In this document: positions 1 to 7,428 of the stretch, piece after piece | How the letters are laid out: each line of letters begins with the position of its first letter | Position numbering within the stretch: position 1 is the stretch's first letter | Source: 13-2-20CM-66-19 sp963824395 | GTDB lineage: Bacteria > Pseudomonadota > Gammaproteobacteria > Steroidobacterales > Steroidobacteraceae | Assembly (NCBI GenBank): GCA_963824395.1 | Contig: CAWGPF010000001.1 | Coordinates: 930,001 to 994,000 of the forward strand | Direction: 5' to 3' | DNA length: 64,000 bases | The notes under the pieces: generated by a model | What the model saw: only the letters and a program-made list of their open reading frames with translations | The model's database searches: none | What the model was told of the DNA's origin: nothing | Position numbers and translations under genes: made by a program

Positions 1-2
1 AC

Positions 3-1475
3 CGCCTGGTCGCTGAGGTTGCCCTCGCCCGCCACTGCGAGCTGCTGGTGCCGCTGCCGATGGCTGCGGAGGAATACGAGCAGGACTTCCCGGACTCGCT
101 CGAACAGTTTCGCGGGCTGCTGGCGCAGGTGCCAGCGGAAAACGTCTTCGTGCTGCCAGCGCCCCGCGCCGCAGTGGGCACGAGCGCATCGCAGCTGCGC
201 GATCTGCAGTATCTGGAAGTCGGGGTGTATGTGTCCGCGCAGAGCCACATCCTGCTCGCGCTGTGGGACGGCGTGCGCAACAAGGCGGTAGCCGGCACCG
301 CCGAGGTAGTGCGCTTCAAGCTCGAAGGCCAGACCCATTCCGACGACCGCGCCCTGGATGCCGATGACTGCGGGCCGGTGTACTGCATCCACGCGCCGCG
401 CGCCGGGAGCGGTGGCAGCGCCGAACCGGCCCCGACATGGATGTACCCGCGCGATTCGGGCGAGCAGATCCTGCATACCGTCTGCAGCCGCATCGACCGC
501 TTCAATCGCGACGCCCTGAGGATCCCGGTGTCCGCCGCGCAGGCCGCCGATGCCTCAGGCCTCCTCCCCGAAATAAAAGACCGCCCGGCCGCCGACCGCC
601 GCCTGGCCGAGACCTTTGCCAGCGCCGACACGCTCGCGCGCGGTTACCAGCGCCTGACGCACACCGTGCTGCGCGTCGTCATCGGACTCGCCGTGGCGCT
701 GGCACTGACCTTCGAGATCTATGCCGAGATCATGCCCGAGCGCAAACTGCCGGTGATCTACCTGCTGATCTTCAGCACCATCGCAGCGCTCTACCTGTGG
801 CAGCAGCGCATGGATGCGCAGGGCCGCTACCTCGACTACCGCGCGCTCGCCGAGGCGCTGCGCGTGCAGTTCTACTGGCGGCTCGCCGGGCTGCAGGAGA
901 GCGCCGCCGCCAGCTACCTGCGCAAGCAGCTGGATGAGCTGCGCTGGATCCGCGATGCGCTGCGCGGTGCCAATGCCCTGCCACCGCCGCGCGACGCGCG
1001 CGCCGACCTGGTGCAGCGGCAATGGGTGGCGGGACAGGCGAGCTACTACCGCGCGCGCACCACCACCCTCCTCGGGCGCATTCACCGCGTCGAGCGCATG
1101 TCCGCGCTATGCGTCGGAGCGGGCCTCGTCGCCACGAGCGCCCTAGTGATCTTCTGGAACCGCCTGGAGAGGCTCGACCACGAGCGCCACTGGCTGGTGC
1201 TGATCATGGGATTCGCGCCGATCGCGGCCGCCCTGTGGGAGGCTTACGGTGAGCGCTTCGGCATGCGTACCCAGGCGCATCAGTACAGCCGCTTTGCGCA
1301 GATCTTCGGGCGTGCCGAGGCCGCGATCGAGCGCCTGGAGAGTACGCCCGATACCGCGGCGCGCGGGGCGAGCGAGCGCGCCCTGATCGGCGAACTCGGG
1401 CGCGAGGCGCTGATCGAGAACGGCGACTGGGTGCTGATGCTGCGCGACCGGCCGATCGTGCTCCCCAAGGGCTGA
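3..1475 (+). CDS. SLOG-SLATT-like membrane protein (5' partial)
   Basis: The reading frame is open from base 3, so the gene begins upstream and 490 residues are visible. The first ~120 residues look like the Rossmann-like nucleotide-sensing SLOG/TIR-like fold (alternating hydrophobic strands such as ENVFVLP and HILLALWDG). The second half holds four hydrophobic segments in two pairs (near LRVVIGLAVALAL, LPVIYLLIFSTIAALYLW, MSALCVGAGLVATSALVIF and LVLIMGFAPIAAALW) with a charged helical stretch between them. The tail ends GREALIENGDWVLMLRDRP, which resembles SLATT-family proteins. SLOG and SLATT domains are known parts of nucleotide-signal conflict systems, where SLATT is a proposed membrane effector. 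The assignment rests on pattern and topology, not a profile search. No cyclic-nucleotide synthase lies downstream; the upstream side is not visible. Confidence 0.6.
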   Translation, partial: RLVAEVALARHCELLVPLPMAAEEYEQDFPDSLEQFRGLLAQVPAENVFVLPAPRAAVGTSASQLRDLQYLEVGVYVSAQSHILLALWDGVRNKAVAGTAEVVRFKLEGQTHSDDRALDADDCGPVYCIHAPRAGSGGSAEPAPTWMYPRDSGEQILHTVCSRIDRFNRDALRIPVSAAQAADASGLLPEIKDRPAADRRLAETFASADTLARGYQRLTHTVLRVVIGLAVALALTFEIYAEIMPERKLPVIYLLIFSTIAALYLWQQRMDAQGRYLDYRALAEALRVQFYWRLAGLQESAAASYLRKQLDELRWIRDALRGANALPPPRDARADLVQRQWVAGQASYYRARTTTLLGRIHRVERMSALCVGAGLVATSALVIFWNRLERLDHERHWLVLIMGFAPIAAALWEAYGERFGMRTQAHQYSRFAQIFGRAEAAIERLESTPDTAARGASERALIGELGREALIENGDWVLMLRDRPIVLPKG

Positions 1476-1533
1476 TGAGGACGCCCGGGCCGCTTGCCGC
1501 AGCGCCCGTCGCCACCGTAAGCTTCACTCCCTC

Positions 1534-1800
1534 ATGGGTATCAGTCAGCCACAGAATCTGCGCCGGCCACCGATCGAGAAGCTGCGCCCGTATGGGATCC
1601 GCGTGAGCCTGCCGACCGGTGACCCCTTCCGCAAGCTCCTCGGGCCCGAATGGCAGCGCCAGCACTGGTATTCGACCCCCGATGAGCGCGACGCGGCCAT
1701 GGCTGAGATGAGCCGGCGGCACGAGTATTCCCGTGCGGGCGACACACCCGCACTCGTATTCCAGAAGATCGAAAAGCTCGCCGAGAGCCGCGGACTGTAG
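1534..1800 (+). CDS. Small conserved-looking hypothetical protein
   Basis: An 88-residue soluble protein with no signal peptide or membrane segment. It is rich in charged residues, with RRPPIEKLRPYGIRVSLPTGDPF near the N-terminus split around a proline-rich turn, followed by an aromatic patch (QRQHWYSTPDERD) and a helical C-terminus. The codon use matches the neighbours and the frame is maintained, which supports a real gene. No good Shine-Dalgarno precedes the ATG, so the start is tentative. I do not recognise a function. It sits 58 bp after the SLOG-SLATT-like gene and 61 bp before a cupin, all on the same strand, so it could share their transcript. Confidence 0.55.
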   Translation: MGISQPQNLRRPPIEKLRPYGIRVSLPTGDPFRKLLGPEWQRQHWYSTPDERDAAMAEMSRRHEYSRAGDTPALVFQKIEKLAESRGL

Positions 1801-1861
1801 CGCTGCCGGCGCCCGAACCGCGCCGCACCTCGGCGCGGCGTACCACGCAAGGAGCCAGCAC

Positions 1862-2242
1862 GTGAACGCGCCGCAGCAGTTTCCCTACGCGACTCATCTC
1901 GATGTGAAGTTCGCGCCGCTGAACATCGTGGACGTGCCGGGGCTGATCGCGCGCTGCCAGGACCGCTGGTACAACCAGACGCTGTGCGAGGTCAACGACT
2001 CGGTCATCCGCCTGGGGGTACTGCAGGGCGAGTACCACTGGCACAAGCACGACCATGACGATGAGTTCTTCTTCGTGCTCGAAGGACGGTTCTTCATCGA
2101 CCTGCAAGAGCGCGTGGTCGAACTCAAGCCACTGCAGGGGTTCGTGGTGCCCAAAGGGGTCGTGCACCGCACCCGTGCGCCGGAGCGCGCGGTCATCCTG
2201 ATGGCCGAGACCCGCGCCATCGTGCCGACCGGGGACGCCTAG
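1862..2242 (+). CDS. Cupin-domain protein
   Basis: A 126-residue single-domain cupin. The first cupin motif is visible as HWHKHDHDDEFFFVLEG (metal-binding His/His/Glu pattern) and the second as PKGVVHRTRAPE with the fourth ligand His. Such small cupins bind a metal and act as isomerases, dioxygenases or sensors; the substrate cannot be told from sequence. The start is placed at a GTG preceded by AAGGAG at suitable distance. An in-frame upstream ATG at 1733 would overlap the preceding gene by ~70 bp and adds non-cupin sequence, so it is less likely. It converges with the patatin gene 19 bp downstream. Confidence 0.8.
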   Translation: MNAPQQFPYATHLDVKFAPLNIVDVPGLIARCQDRWYNQTLCEVNDSVIRLGVLQGEYHWHKHDHDDEFFFVLEGRFFIDLQERVVELKPLQGFVVPKGVVHRTRAPERAVILMAETRAIVPTGDA

Positions 2243-2261
2243 GGCTCGCGCGGCACGGCTC

Positions 2262-4595
2262 TCAGAACACGCGCCCCAGGAACAGGTAGAAGGCCTGGTT
2301 ACCGTGCTCGTCGAACCCGGTCGCCAGGTACAGCGGCCCAAGGAACGTATCGAGGCCGAGGAACAGGCTTGCATCCTTCTGCGTATTGCTGAAGCTCGCA
2401 GCGCTGCGCGTCTGCCACACGTTACCCATCTCCAGCGACACGCCCAGGTAAGTCGGCAGGTCGAGATACCCTGGACCGCCGCGGCCGATCTGCCGGTAGT
2501 AAAGCGCGCGCATGATGCCGAAGTTCGGACCCAGCAACGAGTCGGCGCGCAGCCCCGAGAGGTTCAGAAAGCCGCCGAGCGGAAAGAGCTGATTGATATC
2601 CGTGACGTGCGACTGCAGCGTCATGCCGCCGGAGGCCGAGAACTGCAGCGTGTCACGGCCGAAGGAGTAGGCGCCGATGTAGTTGAGGGTGAGCTGATCG
2701 GAGGCCGGATCGGTCCCCGAGACGTTGCGCACGCCGCTCCACTGCAGCATCGCCTGCTGTCCGTGATGCGGGAAATTGATGTCATCCAGGCGATCGTAGG
2801 TGAAGCGCACGAAGTAGTTGGTGGTATCCCAGGGCGAATCGGTCAGATCGGGCAGGTTTGGGTCCTCCGGATCGCCGATCTTCAGCCGCAGGTGTCCCTG
2901 CTCGCGCGCGACTCCGGTGCGGATCTCCCCCCAGTTGCCGAACTGGCGCCCGAAGTCGACCCCGTAGTCGAAGGTGTGCACGCGGTACTCGGCGAGCAGC
3001 TCCTGGCCACTGCTTGATTGGGAGCTGCAGTAATCTGCGCGCCCCACCGAGGGCGGGTTACAGATGAGATCGATGTCGCGCGCCAGGTCCTGCACGTGCG
3101 GCATCACGAACCAGCCGGAGAAATGCGCCAGCGGCAGGAACAGCTCGGTGGAGATCTGCGTGACGCTGCCGACCTGCAGGTCCGTGGCCCACTCCCCGGC
3201 GTTGCGCGTCACGTCCGAGACCACGAAGCGCACCGCCGCCGTGTAGGTCGAATTGCCCTCGAAGTCATCCTGCAGGCTCAAGCCGAAGCGCAGGTAATCA
3301 GGTCCGGTCGAGTTCGGGCGGGCATCGATCGCAAGCCCATAGCGGTCGGCACTGCCGATCACGTGGTAGTCGAGGGTGTCCAGACCACCGCGCCCGTAAA
3401 GCGCCGTGACCCGCTGCGCCACCGCATCCGGGTCGAGCGGCTTGCCGAGCAGCCCCTTGAACAGGCTGTTGGGCGAGGGCACGTAATGCTCCGAACCGGC
3501 GTCCACGGTGACGAAGTCGATGACGGGCGGGGCTGCGCGCGGCACGTCGCGGTGCGCCAGGTAGTTCTGCATCTCGTGCTCGCTCACGCTCAGAGCCGCG
3601 AGCTGCCCGTTCAGTGCGCGGGCGGCCAACTCACCGGCTCCGATGGCACGCGCCACCAGCCCGAAGTCGAAGGAGGAGGCGTTGCCGAGCTGCGGCTGGA
3701 TGAGCACGTCCTTGGCGGTGAGCGTCGCCAGCTGCGTCTGGGCATTGCGGCGAATGAGGATCGCCAGCATCTGATTGGAGATGACCGGGATGCTGGTCAG
3801 CTGCTTGCGCGGCAGCAGCGGAAAGCCGACATCGACCACGATGACCATGTCGACGCCCATGGCGCGGGCGATGTCCACCGGCACGTTGTCGGCGATGCCG
3901 CCATCCACGAGCAGCCGCCCCTCGCGCTCGACCGGCGCGAACACGCCCGGGGCTGACAGGCTCGCGCGCATGGCCGTGGTCAGGTCCCCGGACCCCATCA
4001 CCACCGCGTCTCCGGTCTCAAGATCCGTGGCTACGGCGCGAAATGGGGTCGGCAGGTCATCGAAGTTGCTGAAGCGGGCGACCGGCAGCGTGAGACGGCG
4101 CAGGGTCTCGGTCAGGTGCTGACCCTGGATCAGCCCGCGCGGCAGCACCACGCGCCCATCGTGGAACCCCAAGGGGAACTTGACGAGAAATGATTCGTCC
4201 TCCTGCTTGCGCCTGAGGGTCAGGTCCTCGCGCGGCGGGCGGTCCCGGAATGCGTCCTGCCAGTCGATCGAGGTCATGAGCTTCTCGATCTGGCGCGCGC
4301 TCAGGCCGCTGGCGTACAGCCCGCCCACCACCGCGCCCATGCTGGTGCCGGCCACCGCGTCGATCGGCACGCGCATCTCCTCGAGCACCTTGAGCACTCC
4401 GATGTGGGCCGCGCCGCGTGCGCCGCCACCGGAGAGCACGAGGCCAATGCGCGGCCGGTGTGCGGGTTCTCGGGCGCTCAGCTGTGGATCCGGGCTGCTC
4501 TGGGAGTGACCGGGCGGTGAGGCGGCGAGCCACAGCAGTGCGAGGAAAAGCTGCAGTACCCCGGGACGGGGCGTGACCGCCCGTTTAGATCTCAC
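2262..4595 (-). CDS. Patatin-like phospholipase with Omp85 barrel (type Vd autotransporter)
   Basis: A 777-residue PlpD-type protein. After a signal peptide (LQLFLALLWLAASPPGHSQ) comes a patatin domain with the oxyanion loop GGGARG (~56-61), nucleophile Ser85 in GTSMG and catalytic Asp231 in DGG. A POTRA-like segment follows (~380-440), then an Omp85/bacterial-surface-antigen beta-barrel that ends in the outer-membrane signature ...LFLGRVF with terminal Phe. Known PlpD proteins are secreted class A1 phospholipases of the type Vd pathway. The GTG at 4595 is chosen because it directly precedes the signal peptide; longer in-frame versions would run into the divergent dehydrogenase gene. The catalytic dyad is intact. 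Confidence 0.9.
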   Translation of the reverse strand: MRSKRAVTPRPGVLQLFLALLWLAASPPGHSQSSPDPQLSAREPAHRPRIGLVLSGGGARGAAHIGVLKVLEEMRVPIDAVAGTSMGAVVGGLYASGLSARQIEKLMTSIDWQDAFRDRPPREDLTLRRKQEDESFLVKFPLGFHDGRVVLPRGLIQGQHLTETLRRLTLPVARFSNFDDLPTPFRAVATDLETGDAVVMGSGDLTTAMRASLSAPGVFAPVEREGRLLVDGGIADNVPVDIARAMGVDMVIVVDVGFPLLPRKQLTSIPVISNQMLAILIRRNAQTQLATLTAKDVLIQPQLGNASSFDFGLVARAIGAGELAARALNGQLAALSVSEHEMQNYLAHRDVPRAAPPVIDFVTVDAGSEHYVPSPNSLFKGLLGKPLDPDAVAQRVTALYGRGGLDTLDYHVIGSADRYGLAIDARPNSTGPDYLRFGLSLQDDFEGNSTYTAAVRFVVSDVTRNAGEWATDLQVGSVTQISTELFLPLAHFSGWFVMPHVQDLARDIDLICNPPSVGRADYCSSQSSSGQELLAEYRVHTFDYGVDFGRQFGNWGEIRTGVAREQGHLRLKIGDPEDPNLPDLTDSPWDTTNYFVRFTYDRLDDINFPHHGQQAMLQWSGVRNVSGTDPASDQLTLNYIGAYSFGRDTLQFSASGGMTLQSHVTDINQLFPLGGFLNLSGLRADSLLGPNFGIMRALYYRQIGRGGPGYLDLPTYLGVSLEMGNVWQTRSAASFSNTQKDASLFLGLDTFLGPLYLATGFDEHGNQAFYLFLGRVF

Positions 4596-4665
4596 AAAGC
4601 GAAGAATAGCAGCATGCGGGGGCGGAAGCCCCCGGACTCGCGGGCGGCCTTGGCGATCACTGATA

Positions 4666-6669
4666 ATGCGCCGCATGACTCCAATCGGCGCCACCGCATA
4701 CCTGCTGACCCTGCTGCTGTTTGTCTTGAGTGCCGGCACCCCCGGGCGCGTGGCCGCGCAGTCGCGCGGCGCGAGTGACTGGGGCTTCTACGGCGGGGAC
4801 AGCTTCGGCCGGCGCTTCTCGAACCTCGACCAGATCAACCGCGGCAACGTCAGCCAGCTCAAAGTCGCCTGGGTCTACCGCACCGGGGAGCTCGGTGCCG
4901 GCTTTACGCGTGCCGGCAAGCTCACTTTCGAGGCAACGCCGGTGCTCGCCTACGGCGCGCTGTACCTGGAGACCGCGACCAACATCGTCATCGCCCTCGA
5001 CCCGCAAAGCGGCCAGGAGCACTGGCGCTTCGATCCGCACATCGACCGCACGCGCCACTATTCCGACGTCGCCGCGCGCGGCCTGAGCCTGTGGGAAGAC
5101 GGCGATCTTCGGCAAAGCGCGGTCCCGTGCCGCCGGCGCCTGTTCACCGGTACGCTCGATGCGCGCCTGTTGTCCCTGGACGCCGAGAGCGGCCGGCCGT
5201 GCACCGGCTTCGGGCGCGGCGGCTCGGTGGACCTCACCCAGGGCATCCACGTGCGGGACGTGGGCGCGTACGTCGTGACTTCCCCGCCTGCGATTTACGG
5301 CAACCTCGTCATCGTCGGCTCCGCCATCGGCGACAACCGCGCCGTCAGCCTCGAACGCGGAGTCATCCGCGCCTTCGACGCCCGCACGGGCGAGCTCGTG
5401 TGGGCATTCGACCCGATTCCCGACTCCGCCAGTCACCCGGCCGCCGCCGAGTGGAATCTGGCGCAGGCACAGGCGAGCGGTGCTGCGAACGCCTGGGGGG
5501 TCATGACGATCGATGAGGAGCACGGCCTGGTGCTGATACCGACGAGCTCCGCGAGCCCGGACTTCTACGGCGGCCTGCGCCTAGGGTCGAACCGCTACGC
5601 CGACTCGCTGCTGGTGCTGGATGCCGCCACCGGCAAGCTCGCCTGGCAGCAGCAGCTCGTGCACCACAACCTCTGGGACTACGACGTCGCCGCGCAACCG
5701 GTGCTGGGGGACATCGAACTCGGCGGGGCGCCCGTGCCGGGGGTCATCCAGGCCACCAAGACCGGCATGCTGTACGTGTTCGATCGCACCCACGGGCGGG
5801 CGCTGTTCCCGATCGCGGAGAAGCCGGTGCCGCAAAGCCACGTGCCCGGCGAGCAGGCGGCACGCACGCAGCCCTTCTCCTCGCTGCCGGCGCTGGTAGC
5901 GCAGGCCGCGGTGCGGCCCGAGGACGCCTGGGGGCTGACTTTCTGGGACCGCGGCAAGTGCCGCGATCTCATCCGCTCGCTGCGTAACGAGGGCATCTTC
6001 ACGCCCCCGGATGTGCGCGGAACCCTGCTCAGCCCCGGCTACATCGGTGGCGTCGACTGGGGCGGGATCGTCTTCGACGAGCAGCGCCAGCGCGTCATCG
6101 CAGCGGTCAACCAGCTGCCCATGGTCGTCACTCTGCTCACGGCGCAGCAACTGGCGCTGCAGTCGCAGTCGGGGGACTACCCGCACTCGGAGTTTGCGCG
6201 CCAGGCCGGCGCTCCCTACGGGGTTCGCCGTGAACCGCTGCTGTCGCCGCTCGGACTGCCGTGCACGCCGCCGCCTTGGGGCACGCTCGTGGCCGTCGAC
6301 CTGCGCCGCAGCCGCATCGTCTGGCAGGTGCCGCTCGGCTCCACGGAAGGTCTGACACCGTGGTTCGTGCCTACGCGCGAGTTCGGCATGCCGCACATGG
6401 GTGGCCCGATCGCCACGGCCGGGGACCTGGTGTTCGTCGGGGCCGCCATCGACAGCTACCTGCGCGCTTTCGACATCGAGACCGGGCGGGAACTGTGGAA
6501 GTACAAACTCCCTGCCGGCGGCCAGGCCACGCCGATGACGTACCGCGCCGGCCCCGATCAGCGACAATACGTGGTCATCAGCGCCGGCGGCCACGGGCCG
6601 CTCGGCACGCCACGCGGTGACTACGTCGTGGCATTCGCGCTGCCGCCCAAGCCTGCCGCACCCCACTAG
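4666..6669 (+). CDS. PQQ-dependent dehydrogenase, periplasmic (glucose/quinate type)
   Basis: A 667-residue quinoprotein with an N-terminal signal peptide (LLTLLLFVLSAGTPGRVAAQ) and an eight-bladed propeller marked by repeated strand patterns such as ALDPQSGQEHW, AFDARTGELVW, VLDAATGKLAW and AFDIETGRELW. The C-terminal PQQ-dehydrogenase signature is VISAGGHG. It matches the membrane glucose/quinate dehydrogenase family, but the usual five-helix membrane anchor is absent, so it probably works free in the periplasm and needs another electron acceptor. An alternative ATG lies at 4675; neither has a clear ribosome site. No PQQ synthesis genes are in the window. The substrate (glucose, quinate or another polyol) is not determined. 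Confidence 0.88.
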   Translation: MRRMTPIGATAYLLTLLLFVLSAGTPGRVAAQSRGASDWGFYGGDSFGRRFSNLDQINRGNVSQLKVAWVYRTGELGAGFTRAGKLTFEATPVLAYGALYLETATNIVIALDPQSGQEHWRFDPHIDRTRHYSDVAARGLSLWEDGDLRQSAVPCRRRLFTGTLDARLLSLDAESGRPCTGFGRGGSVDLTQGIHVRDVGAYVVTSPPAIYGNLVIVGSAIGDNRAVSLERGVIRAFDARTGELVWAFDPIPDSASHPAAAEWNLAQAQASGAANAWGVMTIDEEHGLVLIPTSSASPDFYGGLRLGSNRYADSLLVLDAATGKLAWQQQLVHHNLWDYDVAAQPVLGDIELGGAPVPGVIQATKTGMLYVFDRTHGRALFPIAEKPVPQSHVPGEQAARTQPFSSLPALVAQAAVRPEDAWGLTFWDRGKCRDLIRSLRNEGIFTPPDVRGTLLSPGYIGGVDWGGIVFDEQRQRVIAAVNQLPMVVTLLTAQQLALQSQSGDYPHSEFARQAGAPYGVRREPLLSPLGLPCTPPPWGTLVAVDLRRSRIVWQVPLGSTEGLTPWFVPTREFGMPHMGGPIATAGDLVFVGAAIDSYLRAFDIETGRELWKYKLPAGGQATPMTYRAGPDQRQYVVISAGGHGPLGTPRGDYVVAFALPPKPAAPH

Positions 6670-6690
6670 CCTTCGCACAAGAGAGACCCG

Positions 6691-7428
6691 ATGGCGATCT
6701 TCATCGTTTCCCTGCTGATCCAGGCGGCCTTCATCATTCATGTCATCAAGACCGGCCGCAACCAGCTGTGGATCTGGGTGCTGATCATCCCGGGTCTCGC
6801 CTTCGTGGGCATGCTGGCCTATTTTTTCGTCGAGATACTGCCGGAGCTGACCCGCAGCCGCACCGCGCAGCGCACTGCGCGTGGCTTGCGCAAGGCAATG
6901 GACCCGGAGCGCGACCTGCGCCGCTACGAGAACGAGGCACGCATCGGCGCCAACGTCGCCAGCCGCCAGCGTTACGCCGAGGAACTGGTACGACATGCGC
7001 GCTACGATGAGGCCATCGCGCAGTACCGCCAGGCCCTGAGCGGGCTTTACGAGCACGACCCGAACCTGATGCTGGGGCTCGCGCAGGCGCAGTTCGGCAA
7101 GGGCGACGCGGCGGCGGCCCGCGCCACGCTCGATGAGCTGATCCGCGTGAATCCGGACTTCCGCTCCCCGGCAGGGCACCTGCTGTATGCGCGCGCGCTC
7201 GAGACCGAGGGCAACATGGACAAGGCCCTCGAGGAATACCGCGCGGTGGCCGGGTCATTTCCCGGTGCCGAGGCCGCGGTGCGCTACGCACAGCTCCTCA
7301 AGGCCCAGGGACAGCGCGAGGAGTCACAGAAGGTCGCACGCGAGTTGCTGCAGCAGGCGCGTATCGCGCCCGGGCACTACCGGCGCGCGCAGCGCGAGTG
7401 GCTGGAGGCCGCCGAACGCCTGACGTAG
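6691..7428 (+). CDS. Membrane-anchored TPR protein
   Basis: 245 residues. Two hydrophobic segments (FIVSLLIQAAFIIHVI and LWIWVLIIPGLAFVGMLAYFF) at the N-terminus resemble the PLDc_N/cardiolipin-synthase-type leader. A cytoplasmic part then carries about four tetratricopeptide-like helical pairs (ARYDEAIAQYRQAL, PNLMLGLAQAQFGKGDAAAA, SPAGHLLYARALETEGNMDKALEEY, and a last pair near AAVRYAQLLKAQGQREE). Proteins of this make are usually scaffolds with no enzymatic activity. A good ribosome site (AAGAGAGA) precedes the ATG. It lies 21 bp after the PQQ dehydrogenase, possibly co-transcribed. Its 3' end overlaps the convergent protease gene by 52 bp. Confidence 0.8.
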   Translation: MAIFIVSLLIQAAFIIHVIKTGRNQLWIWVLIIPGLAFVGMLAYFFVEILPELTRSRTAQRTARGLRKAMDPERDLRRYENEARIGANVASRQRYAEELVRHARYDEAIAQYRQALSGLYEHDPNLMLGLAQAQFGKGDAAAARATLDELIRVNPDFRSPAGHLLYARALETEGNMDKALEEYRAVAGSFPGAEAAVRYAQLLKAQGQREESQKVARELLQQARIAPGHYRRAQREWLEAAERLT

